Part shown: positions 34,672 through 45,150 of the stretch, piece by piece
Layout: every line of letters begins with the position of its first letter
Numbering within the stretch: position 1 is the stretch's first letter
NCBI GenBank assembly: GCA_016722025.1
Contig: JADKGZ010000001.1
Coordinates: 372,001-436,000, forward strand
Source of the DNA: Acidimicrobiaceae bacterium
GTDB taxonomy: Bacteria > Actinomycetota > Acidimicrobiia > Acidimicrobiales > Ilumatobacteraceae
DNA length: 64,000 nt
Reading direction: 5' to 3'
Position numbers and translations under genes: made by a program
The notes under the pieces: model-generated
Database searches by the model: none
Seen by the model: the letters and a program-made list of their open reading frames with translations, nothing else
Told to the model about the DNA's origin: nothing

Positions 34672-37600
34672 GGTGCCGGGTACTCCGGACATGTGGCCCG
34701 ATAGTCGTCGCCGAGGCCGTCGAGGTACCGGTCCCATTCGGCACGGGTGAGGTTGCGGCCGACCACTGCGCAGGCCAGCTCGGCTCGTCGATCCGGGTCG
34801 AGCTCGTAGGCGACGACAGCGCGCTCGCTGCCACCGACCACGAGCCTCGTCCCGACCAGAGTGGTCGAGACGTCGCTGGTGAACTCGTCGGCCACGACGA
34901 GCGCCGGCCCGAGTTGATCGCCGCTGGCCACGTCGACGATCCGCACTTCGCCGCGCAACCCGAACCCGATGATCGTGCGGCCATCCGCGGAGAAGACAGC
35001 GTCGATCAACCCTGCACCACCTGCGAGCACTCTCGTCCCACTGCCGTCGAGCGCCACCAGGCGCAAGTCGGCACCGCTACCTACGACCGCCAGCTGCGAC
35101 CCATCCGGCGAGACGACGGCCGCCGATCCGATGTCGGCGTCGCGCTCCACGCCTCCCGTCACCGCATCCAGCAGCACCGGCCGACCGATCGCCGACGCCC
35201 AGAGCGAGATGTGTCTGCCATCGGCACTCCAGGTCGTACGGAACACCGCGCCGGCGCCGAGCGCTGTCGACCACAGTTCTCGACCATCGTCCGCCGCGAG
35301 CACGAAGATGGTGCCCTGTCGACCAGCGACGACCAGCATCGAGCCATCCGGCGAGAACACCGGGCGGACGAAGTCGCCGGGGCCGCTGGTCGGCCACCTC
35401 GCCACGCCGCTCGCGGCGTCGAAGACCTGTGTTCCCGTCGCCCCGGTCGCGGCGATCCAACGCCCGTCGGGTGAGAGAGCGAACTTGCCATCGACGCCGT
35501 CGAGCGGCAACCGCACCGGCGCACCGATCGGTGAGAGCGCCGAAGCGTCGTAGCGCTGCACACCATCGGCGGTGTCGACGAGCAGCACGGAGCCACCACT
35601 ACCCAGAGCGACGTGACCCGAGAGCGGATGATCGTCGACGTGCAGCACCTGCGCGACCGACGACCGCTCGGCAGGGTCGACGACGACGAGCCCACCGCGA
35701 CTGGCTGCCACCAGCCGACCGTCTTCGAGCTCGGCGAACGGACCGGTGGTCGACGACTTGGGCCCGACGCGTAGCTCGGTATCGACGACCAGGTGGCCAC
35801 CGAGGTCGGTGACGAGCGCTCGACCGTCACGCAGAACGGTCATCGAGAACGGCAGGCTCGGCAACTCCACACTCCGCTGCGTCGCGTCGAGCAGGTCGAC
35901 GTCATACAGGCGCGCCGGGCCCGCCTCGGGCAGTGTGGTGGCCAGCACCGTGGCGTCGTCGCGGAATCCGACGTTGTACAGCACGTCGAGCGAGCCGGAC
36001 AGCACCGGCTCACCCGACCACGTGCTGGTGTCGAACACCACCAACTGGTTCTCGACGCGCAGTTCCACGACCACCGACACGGCGATCGATGTACCCGACG
36101 GGCTGACAGCCAGATCCCAGCCGATTCCTGGCAGAGCGATCGAGCGCTCCGGCGTATCGGCACCTGGCGCATACACCGACAACGTGCCGAACGAGATCAC
36201 CATGAGGCTCCCGTCAGGCAGGTAGGCGATCGGCCAGGCACCGACGATCGGTGGGGCTGTCGGGAGATCGCCACCGATCTGCGCTCCGGTGTGAGGATTC
36301 CACCGCCGAACCATGCCGTTGGTACCCGACGTCGCGATCTCACCTCCGTCGGGTCGCACCGCGACCGCGCCCGCGGCCTCACCTTTGGCCACCGTGCCGG
36401 TAGGGGTGAGCGTTGCTGCGTCGAGCAGCACCACGGCCGGCTCGATGCCGTCACCGTCCACGGTCACGGCGATCACGCCCGCCCGGGCGGCGATCGCAGC
36501 ATGCGACTGCACGCCGCGAACTCCGATGTCGGCAGAGCTGATGACCCCGGGCTGAGCCGTCAGAGCGGCAGCGAGGGCACTCTCAGCGGCGACCCCTGGC
36601 TCGCGGCGATACGCCTCGACAGCGAGCAGCAGGCTCAGTTCACGCTGGGTCGGCGACAACGCAACAGCGTCGGCCGCCAGCCTCCGCAGTGCCGCCTCGT
36701 CGCGCGCCGAGATGGCCTCTCGTTCGCTGGCCGCCGCATCGTTGGCGCGTTCGTCGGCCGTCGCCGCACTTTGTCGCGCCAACTCGGCGTTCACCGTCGC
36801 ATCCCGAGCATTCCGGTCCGCACGTCGACTCGAGGAGACTGCGACCAGCGCGGCTACGAGGGCGATGAGCGTGAGGGCACCAAGGGTGACGAGCGACGCG
36901 GTACGGCGCCGGCTGATCCGGCGTTGACGGTCGGACGAGGCCCCAAGGAAGGCCCGTTCGACAACGGGGAGCGCGGGGTCGGCGGTCGGCCACGTCGACA
37001 GCGCATCGGTCAGCCGCTGCCCGCGGAGCAGGTCGGCGTCGAGGCGGCCGTCGGCGTCCCAGCGTTGCGCGGCTGCACTCAGCCCCCGATGCTGGCGCAG
37101 CCGCTCGCGATCCTCGTCCAGCCAGCTGCGCAACCGCGGCCAGTGCTGCAGAAGCGCCTCATGGGCGATCTCGACCGTGCCTTCGCGATCGCGCGGGTCG
37201 ACGTCGAACGTCAGCAGTCGGGCCGCACCGAGCGCTTCGATCACCTCCACGGGCACTGCCGCCACATCGGCCCGGCGCGTCCTGCGACGGGTGTCGGTGC
37301 CGGCCTCGCCCGGTGTCACGAGCTGGCCGAACAGCTGCCGCACGCTGTGCGTGTGCGAGTCGCCGAGTTCGGCCAGCACCGCTTCGGCCCGCTGCTGGAG
37401 GACACCACCGAGGCCGCCGAGCTGCTCGTATGCCGCCAGCGTCAGGGCCGACCCGTTCCGCCGCTCGTACAGTTCGGTGAGCGTGTACTGCAGCAGCGGC
37501 AGGCTGGTGGGTTCGGTGGCAACCTCGTGGGCGAGGGTGGCCACGAGCGCCGCCTCCGCACGTACACCCTGCAACGCACCGGGCGCGGCGATCGCCTCGA

Positions 37601-39052
37601 CCAGCCCGCTCGGATCGAGTGGCGTCACTGCCACGGTCGCCCCGATCAACGGACCGAGAAGGCGATCGGCGAGGGGGCGGTCATAGAAGTCGGCGCGAAT
37701 GGTCGCAACCACCCGCACACGATGACCCTCGTGCGTCACCGCCGCGTGCAACGTGGCCAGGTATTCGTCGCGCTCTGCTCGGTCCGCCTGGGTCCACAGC
37801 TCTTCGAGCTGGTCGATCACCAGCACCAGTTCGCCGCCAGGCAGCAGCTCTTCGAGCAACTCCGGAACCTGCGTCGGGTCGGCCAGCCGCTCGCGCAGGT
37901 TCGGCGCCGTATCGATCGCCACCCGCAGCAGCGACTGCATCAACTCGTCGAGCGGCCGAGCGCCCGGCACGGTGGTGGTCACCAAGGTTCCTGCCGCCCG
38001 CAGACGAGGAATCAGGCCGGCCCGCACCAGCGAGCTCTTGCCGGAGCCAGATGGCCCCACGACGGCAACGAAGCGGTGCTCAGCGAGCGTGGTGGCGAGG
38101 TTGTCGACGTCGCGGCTGCGACCGAAGAAGTGTGCCGCGTCGCCTTCGTCGAACGCTCGAAGACCCTTGTAGGGGTTGGCCAGTGCGAGCTCATTGAGCC
38201 CAACCGTCGCGACGTTCGGCCGCGCAGCGGTCGGGTCGTTGGGCGCGAAGAGGTCGCCGGTCCGGATGGCGGGCGCTCGGTGCACGGCTTCGGTCCAGGC
38301 GACGAGAAACTCGGCCATGTCGCCATAGCGGTCCTCCGGATGGATGCTCGTGGCCCGCTGCAGCACCGTGGAGATCGCAGCAGGAAGGTCACCTCGCACC
38401 TGGCCGAGCTCGGGCACGCCGCGGGCAAGCTTGTCGCGCACCACATCGGCGGCCCGGCTCCCCTCGAACGGAGATCGCCCGGCCAGCAGCTCCACGCCAC
38501 GACGGCGAGCGAGTACTGACCCGAACGCGGACCCGCCCTCCCGTCGCGGATCTGCTCGGGGCTGGCATACAGCGGGGTGCCCGCCGAGCGCACAGTGTGT
38601 GAGTGCTCGGCGCCGAGATCGTTCACGGCGATCCCGAAGTCGGCGAGATATGTGTGGCCAGCCTCGTCGAAGAGCAGGTTCGCCGGCTTGACATCGCGAT
38701 GGACGACGCCGGCGAGATGGGCCACCGCGAGGGCGCCGCTGATCTCGCCGATCAGCTGACTGACTCGCTCGAGCGGCCACGCCTGGCCGCGTGCGTCCTC
38801 GACACTGCCGCCCTTCAGCAGTCGGAACACGAGGTACGCGCCGCCTGGCTCACGCCAGAAGTCGTACAGGGGCACGATGTGCGGGTGCTCGAGCCGGGCC
38901 ACCACCCGCGCTTCGCCCTCGAACCGGCGAACATACGACGGGTCGTCCGCCAGATCCGCGCGCACGACCTTGACGGCCACCTCCCGTCCAACCGACGGCT
39001 GGACGGCTCCATAGACCGTCCCGAATGCCCCCTCGCCCAGTGTGTCCATCAA
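34668..39052 (-). CDS. Ser/Thr protein kinase-nSTAND NTPase-WD40 protein, one frameshift in the kinase domain
   Basis: A very large signalling protein. The kinase domain has GEGAFGTVY, AVKVV, VHRDVKPANLLFD and YLADFGIAVND, then TPLYASPEQIRDG. At about 38493 the frame shifts by one base (a missing C on the plus strand) and continues as ELLAGRSPFEGSRAADVV. An nSTAND NTPase region follows (PYKGLRAFDEGDAAHFFGR, GPSGSGKSSLVRAGLIPRL), then a transmembrane helix near RTASLVTLGALTLIALVAAL and about 650 residues of WD40-type repeats. The kinase frame overlaps the stop of the SARP gene upstream. Related proteins fuse SARP and kinase, so the two may be one polypeptide. Confidence 0.85.
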
Positions 39053-39816
39053 GACGTAACGCGCGCCGCTCTTCCCGTGGCGACGGCGTGCAGGGAAGGA
39101 TCGGAGATGGCGATCCGTTGATCGAGCTCGACGAGTTCGCCGGTCGGCTCGAGACCGGCCTCGTCGGCGAGGTAGTGGCGATAGGCCTGGAACGCCCTGA
39201 GCGCCTCCACTTGGCGGCCGGAGCGATGCAGAGCGAGCATCAGCTGACCCCGAAACCTGTCCCGCAACGGATGCTCGGCGACGAGGCGTTCGAGCTCAGC
39301 TGTCGCATCGCCGTGCCGGCCGAGATCGAGCAGCGCCTGGCAGCGCTGCTCCTCGGCCGTGAGCCGGAGTTCCTCGAGACGAGAGGCCGTCGGGCGGCAC
39401 CAGCCTTCATCCGCGAACTCGGCGAACGCGCGCCCACGCCAGCGGGCGATGCCCATGCCGAGCGTCTCGAGCGCATCGAGCGGCTGGGCCTGGCGGGCCG
39501 CCAGCAGCGATGCTTCGAACTCGCGAGCGTCGACGCAGACGTGGTCGAGGGAGAGCAGGTAGCCCCCTGGCGTCGTCCGCAGTGTTCGCTCGCCAATGAT
39601 TGCGCGCAGGCGCGGACGTATGACTGCAGGGTCTTGGCCGCTCCATCGGGAGCCCTCACCGTCACCCCACACGGCGTCGACGATCGAGTCGACCGAGACC
39701 GGACGGCCGTCCGCCAGCACCAGCACGGCCAACAACCGTCGCTGGCGAGGGCCGCCCAACCCGAGTTCCTCGTCACCGTCGACGACCCTGACGGGCCCGA
39801 GCACCTGGAGCTCCAC
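39049..39816 (-). CDS. SARP/BTAD-domain regulator, probably the N-terminus of the kinase protein
   Basis: A 255-residue protein with an OmpR-like DNA-binding domain (ELQVLGPVRVVDGDEELGLGG, RQRRLLAVLVLADGRPVSVD, LRTTPGGYLLSLD) followed by a bacterial transcriptional activation domain (RLEELRLTAEEQRCQALLDL, HPLRDRFRGQLMLALHRSGR, LADEAGLEPTGELVELDQRI). As written it stops at 39049. Adding one G near 39073 would let it read GKSGARYVLMDTLGEGAFG straight into the kinase domain, since RYVL is the usual residue run before the glycine loop. I favour a SARP-kinase-nSTAND-WD40 fusion, though an overlapping two-gene arrangement is possible. Confidence 0.83.
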   Translation of the reverse strand: MELQVLGPVRVVDGDEELGLGGPRQRRLLAVLVLADGRPVSVDSIVDAVWGDGEGSRWSGQDPAVIRPRLRAIIGERTLRTTPGGYLLSLDHVCVDAREFEASLLAARQAQPLDALETLGMGIARWRGRAFAEFADEGWCRPTASRLEELRLTAEEQRCQALLDLGRHGDATAELERLVAEHPLRDRFRGQLMLALHRSGRQVEALRAFQAYRHYLADEAGLEPTGELVELDQRIAISDPSLHAVATGRAARVTS

Positions 39817-39970
39817 GCCTCACCTCCGTGTTCGAACGGTACGCCGTGGTGCTTGCAGTTCGCGTGCAACCGAACAACCCCTGGCTGCACCGGGAAAGTG
39901 GGTGGGGTTTCCAGGCTGCACTGGTCCCGCGTGCCAGCGTTCTGCAAGCGGCGTTGCGGATGCTGGGCGC

Positions 39971-40767
39971 ATGAGAAACCACATCCCCATCACGTCCATG
40001 ACGATCCTTGTACTGGCCCTGCTCGGTACCTCCTGTGCGGAGGAAGACAGCAATGCAACGGCACCGCAGTCAGCACCCATCACCACTCCCGCAACGGCAG
40101 CGGCCACAGCGAGTACTGCGGCGGTTTCGTCGACAACTCCACCCACTTCAGCGGCCGACACGACACTGGTGCCGGACGAGACGGCCTCACCGGCAATGCT
40201 GCTCACCGCTTTCGAGCCACCAGCCGAGCTCGGCGCCGGGTTCACGAAGGTCGAAGCCGAGGGCACACCCCCGCCGGCCGCAGCGTGGCGTGCGATCGAA
40301 GCGACCGGTGGCTGTGCCGACGTCGATCCGGCATGGAACGTCGCGTCGGCCGACAAGCTCGCCGTGCGCAACATCCAGTACCTCGGCGCGCTTCCGACCG
40401 ATCTGCGCAGCGTGATCGTGTTCGCACTCACCCCAGCGGGGGCCGACCGCCTTTGGCAATCGTTCAACACCTCGCCAGCACAGGTGGCGACGTGCTGGCA
40501 GGAGGGCATTCGCGTCTTGTCCGGGATCAGTGACATCACCATCGTCGACGCCGGCGGGCCGACTGCTGCGACGCCGCAACCGACGGTCGCCTGGCGTCAT
40601 CAAACTGTCAGCTCGGCCACGTTCAGCTTCCAGCACCCCAAGCCTTCGGCATGATCCGACACGGCGACACGATTGCCGTGGTCAGCCTCGCCGGCGCAGA
40701 CGATGACGCCACCGTCGCAGCGATCTTCGACGACCTCGATGAGCGCTTGGCGAGCATCATCGAGTGA
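39971..40767 (+). CDS. Secreted lipoprotein with one-base frameshift near the 3' end
   Basis: The protein begins with a lipoprotein signal (ITSMTILVLALLGTSCAEE) and a Thr/Ser/Ala linker to about residue 75, then a compact domain with two cysteines (GGCADVDPAW and VATCWQEG). As written it stops at 40654. The next frame continues without gap as FGMIRHGDTIAVVSLAG and DDATVAAIFDDLDERL to a TGA at 40765-40767, which completes a typical fold end. A one-base change in the CCCC run near 40638 explains it. The layout resembles the extracytoplasmic sensor domain of PknH-like proteins, so a link to the neighbouring kinase is possible. It is divergent from the SARP gene. Confidence 0.68.
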
Positions 40768-40831
40768 GGGCGGGTGCGTTCGCTCTGAGGAGTCGTGACG
40801 GTCAGCCCTGTTGCCAACTGTTTAGCAAGAT

Positions 40832-40866
40832 CACTCACTCATAGTTGCCTCAACTCTGAGTGAGTG
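40832..40866. promoter_or_regulatory. 16-base near-perfect inverted repeat upstream of the arsenic operon
   Basis: CACTCACTCATAGTTG (40832-40847) and CAACTCTGAGTGAGTG (40851-40866) form an inverted repeat with 15 of 16 bases pairing and a 3-base spacer. There is no T-run after it, so it is less like a terminator than an operator. It lies 138 bases before the ArsR-ArsC fusion start and is the likely binding site of that ArsR. Confidence 0.6.
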
Positions 40867-41003
40867 GTTATGGTCGTGTCACACGCGACGGAGAGGCTGA
40901 TGATGCGCAAGAGACCACTCGACTCCCTTCCTACGGAGCATTCGCTCAGCCGTCGGTGCTCTTCATGTGCGGCCACGACTCCGGCCGTTCGGGCGGTGTC
41001 GCG
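40860..41003 (+). pseudogene. Possible relic of an arsenate reductase N-terminus
   Basis: In frame with and directly before the ArsR-ArsC fusion, the DNA encodes QPSVLFMCGHDSGRSGG. This resembles the phosphate loop and first strand of low-molecular-weight phosphatase-type arsenate reductases (VLFVCxxNxxRS, Cys-x5-Arg). The rest of that domain is absent. It may be a deletion relic, part of a longer fusion protein starting at GTG 40860, or chance. Confidence 0.22.
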
Positions 41004-41687
41004 GTGAACACACGCCATCACCCAATCGATGACGACATCACAACACGAGCCGCGATGCACGCAGCGCTCGGTGAGCCGGCCCGGCTCGCGATCGTGGACG
41101 AGCTGGCGGTGAGCGACCGGTCACCGAAGGAGCTCGGCGAACGGCTCGACATCCCGTCGAACCTGCTTGCGCACCATCTCACGGTGCTGGAGGACGTCGG
41201 GCTGATCGTGCGGTTCGTGTCGGCCGGTGACGGTCGCCGCAAGTACGTGCGACTGGTTCGTGAGCCGCTTGCGCGGCTCGAGGTCCGCGGCACCTTCCCG
41301 AGTGGCGCGGTGCTGTTCCTGTGCAGCCACAACTCGGCCCGTTCGCAGCTCGCGGCGGCACTGTGGATGGCACGCACCCACCGGCCAGCCGAGTCGGCCG
41401 GCACGCACCCTGCGCCACGAGTCCACCGCGGAGCATTGGCGGCGGCTCGGCGGGCGGGTCTGTCCCTCGGTGATGCCGTGCCGCGCCTGGTCGGCGAGAT
41501 CCCCGATGGCACGCAGGTCGTCACGGTGTGCGATCGGGCGCACGAGGAGCTCGATCCCGACCCGAGCTGGTGGCACTGGTCGATCCCCGACCCCGTCGAG
41601 ACCGGCAGGCCCGCCGCGTTCGACAACGCGCTGGCCGACCTCGACACTCGCATCGCTTCCCTCATCTCGCACTCCTCCCCCATCTGA
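41004..41687 (+). CDS. ArsR regulator-ArsC arsenate reductase fusion
   Basis: A 227-residue two-domain protein. Residues about 15-95 are an ArsR winged helix (ALGEPARLAIVDELAVSD, SPKELGERLDIPSNLLAHHL, GRRKYVRLV). Residues about 100-225 are a low-molecular-weight phosphatase fold with the loop VLFLCSHNSARSQLAAALW (Cys-x5-Arg-Ser) and TVCDRAHEEL, the type that reduces arsenate. The fusion joins sensing and chemistry in one chain. GTG 41004 is the likely start, although the frame stays open to 40860. It leads the operon with GAPDH and ArsJ, 12 bases apart, and probably represses it through the inverted repeat upstream. Confidence 0.86.
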   Translation: MNTRHHPIDDDITTRAAMHAALGEPARLAIVDELAVSDRSPKELGERLDIPSNLLAHHLTVLEDVGLIVRFVSAGDGRRKYVRLVREPLARLEVRGTFPSGAVLFLCSHNSARSQLAAALWMARTHRPAESAGTHPAPRVHRGALAAARRAGLSLGDAVPRLVGEIPDGTQVVTVCDRAHEELDPDPSWWHWSIPDPVETGRPAAFDNALADLDTRIASLISHSSPI

Positions 41688-41698
41688 ACGGACACACG

Positions 41699-42726
41699 AT
41701 GACCACCCGCATCGGCATCAACGGCTTCGGCCGCATGGGGCGCCTCGCCATACGCGCCCTGCGCCACCATCCCGACCTCCAGCTCGTCCACGTCAACGAA
41801 CACAAAGGCGGCAACGAGACCGCCGCCCACCTACTCGAGTTCGACACGGTCCACGGTCGCTACCAAGGCACCGTCGCCGTCGACGGGCCCGGCCTCACCA
41901 TCGATGGCTCGCCGGTGTCGTTCTCCGAGCACACCACGCCGGGAGCTGTCCCGTGGGAGGAGATCGGCGTCGATGTCGTCATCGAGTCAACCGGCAAGTT
42001 CCGCACCAACGAGCTGCTCGAGCCCTACTTCGAGCGCGGGGTACGCAAGGTCGTCGTGGCGGCGCCGGTGAAGAGCGAGGGCGTGCTCAACGTGGTGATG
42101 GGTTGCAACGATCATCTCTACGACCCCGAGGTGCATCGGATCGTCACCGCTGCCTCGTGCACCACGAACTGCCTCGCCCCAGTGGTGAAGGTGCTGCACG
42201 AGTCGATCGGCATCGAACGCGGCGCGATCACCACGATGCACGACGTCACCAACACCCAGGTCGTCGTCGACGCACCGCACAAAGACCTGCGACGGGCACG
42301 CTCCGCGCTGAACTCGCTGATCCCCACTTCCACCGGCTCGGCGACGGCGATCACGCTCATCTACCCCGAACTCACCGGCAAGCTGAACGGCATCGCCGTG
42401 CGGGTGCCGCTGCTCAACGCATCGTTGACAGACGCCGTGTTCACGATGACCCGCGACGTCACCGTCGACGAGATCAACGGCCTGCTCCGCGCCGCCGCCG
42501 ACGGGCCGCTGGCAGGCATCCTCGGGTTCGAGGATCGGCCACTCGTGTCGGCCGACTACACCAACGACACCCGCTCGGGAATCGTCGATGGGCCGTCGAC
42601 CATGGTCGTCGACGGACGGTTGGTGAAGGTGCTCATCTGGTACGACAACGAGTACGGCTACGCGCACCGGATGGTCGAGCTCGCCGCCAAGGTCGCAGCC
42701 TCGCTTGCGATGAGGCCCGCGCGTGA
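41699..42726 (+). CDS. Arsenic-associated glyceraldehyde-3-phosphate dehydrogenase, probable frameshift at the 3' end
   Basis: A GAPDH whose core is complete: RIGINGFGRMGRLAIRAL, ESTGKF, the active-site AASCTTNCLAPVVKVLHE with the catalytic Cys, and WYDNEYGYAHRMVEL. With ArsJ it forms the known pair in which GAPDH makes 1-arseno-3-phosphoglycerate and ArsJ exports it. As written the frame runs past the normal end and stops only at 43027. A one-base loss near 42700-42720 would restore a TGA at 42724-42726 overlapping the GTG of arsJ (GTGA), so I give that as the end. Confidence 0.88.
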
Positions 42727-43958
42727 AGTTGCGCAACTACGCCCTGGTCACCTTCGGGTACTGGACGTTCACGCTCACCGATGGCGCTTCGGATGTTGGT
42801 GCTGCTGCACTTCAACGAGCTCGGCTACTCCCCGGTCGCGATCGCGTTCCTGTTCCTCGCCTACGAGTTCATGGGCATCCTCACCAACCTGCTCGGCGGC
42901 TGGGTCGGCGCCCGCCGAGGCCTCAACCGCACGCTCGTGGCCGGGCTCGGCCTGCAGATCGTTGCGCTCGGCGCGCTCACCTTCGAGCAACCCAGCTGGC
43001 AGAAGTGGTTCGCTGTCACGTTCGTGATGGCCGCGCAAGCGCTGTCGGGCATTGCCAAGGACCTCACCAAGATGAGCTCCAAGAGCGCGGTGAAGACCGT
43101 CGCCGGTGACGGTGACGGCGCGCTGTTCCGGCTCGTCGCGCTCCTCACCGGCTCGAAGAACGCCTTAAGGGCGTCGGGTTCTTCCTCGGCGCCGCGCTGC
43201 TGTCGTGGATCGGCTACGACAACGCCCTGTGGTCGATGGCCGGCGCGGTCGCCATCACCGTGGTCGTGCTGTTGATCTTCCTCGACGAGGACATCGGCAA
43301 GTCCAAGAAGAAGCCGCCGCTGCGGTCGATCCTGTCGAAGTCGGCGTCGATCAACCGGCTGTCGGCGGCGCGGTTCTTCCTGTTCGGCTCCCGCGACATC
43401 TGGTTCGTGGTCGCCCTGCCCGTGTTCCTCGCCGACGAGCTCGGCTGGTCGAACCAAGGCGTCGGCGGCTTCCTTGCCGTGTGGGTGATCGGCTACGGAA
43501 TCGTCCAATCGTTCGCCCCACGCGTCCTCGGACGAGGCGGCGCGCAGGTCGACGAGGTCAAGGCGGCCCAGCACTGGGCGCTCATCCTCCTCGGCGTCAC
43601 GGTCCTGATCGCCGTTGCCGCAGGAATCGACGTCGCGACGACCGCCGCCGTCGTCGGTGGTCTCATCGTGTTCGGCGTGGTGTTCGCGATGAACTCGTCA
43701 CTGCACTCGTACCTGATCCTCGCCTACGCCGACGACGACGACGTCGCAATCGATGTCGGCTTCTACTACTCCGCCAACGCTGCAGGTCGCCTGGTCGGCA
43801 CCCTGCTCTCCGGCATGCTCTACCTGTGGGGCGGCCTGGATCTCGCCCTGTGGGGGTCCGCTGCGTTCGTCGCCCTCACCTGGCTGGTCACCCTGCGCCT
43901 GCCGGCACTGCCAGAGAACGTCTCGGTCTCACTCGCTTCGATCGAGGGCGGCGACTGA
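42723..43958 (+). CDS. arsJ: ArsJ, organoarsenical (1-arseno-3-phosphoglycerate) efflux permease, two frameshifts
   Basis: A major-facilitator protein of about 411 residues spread over three frames. GTG 42723 reads MKLRNYALVTFGYWTFTLTDG. At about 42790 it shifts to LRMLVLLHFNELGYSPVAIA and continues with GGWVGARRGLNRTLVAGLGL and SGIAKDLTKMSSKSAVK. At about 43167 (TTAAGGG, one base missing) it shifts to GVGFFLGAALLSWIGYDNAL and runs to the stop at 43958. All segments are collinear with ArsJ. Each break is repaired by one added base, so it is either a sequencing artefact or a recent pseudogene. It exports the GAPDH-made arsenic ester. Confidence 0.82.
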
Positions 43959-43988
43959 CGGTTCGATTGTCCACCTTCTGCCGGTAGT

Positions 43989-44017
43989 TTCATCGCTGTT
44001 CGACGATTACCGATGAA
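43989..44017. promoter_or_regulatory. Inverted repeat upstream of acr3, possible ArsR operator
   Basis: TTCATCG (43989-43995) and CGATGAA (44011-44017) form a 7-base inverted repeat with a 15-base spacer, lying 15 bases before the GTG of acr3 and after the arsJ stop. Its position suggests a second regulated promoter within the island. The short arms make this tentative. Confidence 0.4.
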
Positions 44018-44031
44018 GAGAGTCAGGTCAC

Positions 44032-45150
44032 GTGAGCGAAACCAAGTCCACGACGCACGACACATCTCCTGCGCTGGAACCGGTGGCACGTCTGTCGACG
44101 CTCAACCGGCTGCTGCCGCTGTGGATCGGTGCGGCGATGATCGCCGGCATCGTCCTCGGGCGAGCCTTCCCCGACCTCAACGACCAGTTGGAGAAGGTGA
44201 AGGTCGACACCGTGTCGCTGCCGATCGCGGTCGGCCTGTTCGCGATGATGTTCCCGGTGCTGGCCAAGGTGCGCTACCGAGCCATCGGCGCCGCAGTCGC
44301 CGACAAGCGCCCGGTGATCATGTCGCTGCTCATCGTGTGGCTGATCGGCCCCGCGCTGATGTTCACACTCGCCTGGCTGATGCTGCCCGACCTCCCCGCC
44401 TACCGCACCGGGGTCATCATCATCGGTCTCGCGCCCTGCATCGCGATGGTGCTGATCTGGATCGACCTGGCCGGCGGCAACCGCGAGATCGCCGCCGTGC
44501 TGGTGGCGATCAACTCGCTCATCCAGGTGCTCGTGTTCTCCCTGCTCGGTTACTTCTACCTCGAGGTGCTGCCCGGTTGGCTGGGCCTCGACACGGAGGG
44601 CATCGACATCAGCATCTGGCAGATTGCGAAGTCGGTGCTCATCTTCCTCGGCGTGCCGCTCGTCGCCGGGTACCTGACACGCACCATCGGTGAGCGCCGC
44701 AAGGGCACCGAGTGGTACGAGGAGACGTTCCTGCCCCGCATCGGGCCGATCGCGTTGTACGGGTTGCTGTTCACGATCGTGATCCTGTTCGCCTTGCAGG
44801 GCGACGAGATCACCAGCCGGCCCTGGCAGGTGGCTCGCATCGCGCTCCCGCTGTTGGCCTATTTCGTGATCATGTGGTTCGGCACGTTCGGCCTGGGCAT
44901 GCGCCTGAAGCTGCCCTACGAGAGCAATGCGGCCGCTGCGTTCACCGCCGCCGGCAACAACTTCGAGCTGGCGATCGCCGTGGCGATCGGCGTCTTCGGC
45001 GTGTCCTCGGGCCAGTCCCTCGCCGGTGTCGTCGGCCCACTGATCGAGGTCCCCGTCCTCGTCGGCCTCGTCTACGTCGCACTCTGGGCCAAACGCCGCT
45101 ACTACACCGGCAACGACCTCACCCCCGCCTCGGAGGAACACCGCCAATGA
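44032..45150 (+). CDS. acr3: Acr3 family arsenite efflux permease
   Basis: A 372-residue membrane protein with ten hydrophobic helices of the bile-acid/Acr3 fold. Typical Acr3 segments are present: LPLWIGAAMIAGIVLGRAFP, LFAMMFPVLAKVRY, and GLAPCIAMVLIWIDLAGGN with the conserved thiol-bearing Cys in the fourth helix, then NNFELAIAVAIGVFG. It extrudes arsenite by proton exchange. The GTG start at 44032 gives MSETKS. Its stop overlaps the ATG of an arsR gene (ATGA), so the two form a self-regulated pair. Confidence 0.94.
   Translation: MSETKSTTHDTSPALEPVARLSTLNRLLPLWIGAAMIAGIVLGRAFPDLNDQLEKVKVDTVSLPIAVGLFAMMFPVLAKVRYRAIGAAVADKRPVIMSLLIVWLIGPALMFTLAWLMLPDLPAYRTGVIIIGLAPCIAMVLIWIDLAGGNREIAAVLVAINSLIQVLVFSLLGYFYLEVLPGWLGLDTEGIDISIWQIAKSVLIFLGVPLVAGYLTRTIGERRKGTEWYEETFLPRIGPIALYGLLFTIVILFALQGDEITSRPWQVARIALPLLAYFVIMWFGTFGLGMRLKLPYESNAAAAFTAAGNNFELAIAVAIGVFGVSSGQSLAGVVGPLIEVPVLVGLVYVALWAKRRYYTGNDLTPASEEHRQ

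Noticed and set aside
35793..38519. Plus-strand open frame of 908 codons
   Set aside because: It is antisense to the kinase-nSTAND-WD40 gene, whose motifs are unambiguous.
42723..43958. Programmed frameshifting in arsJ
   Set aside because: Two separate shifts without slippery heptamers or pseudoknots, and similar one-base losses in many neighbouring genes, make sequence error or decay more likely.
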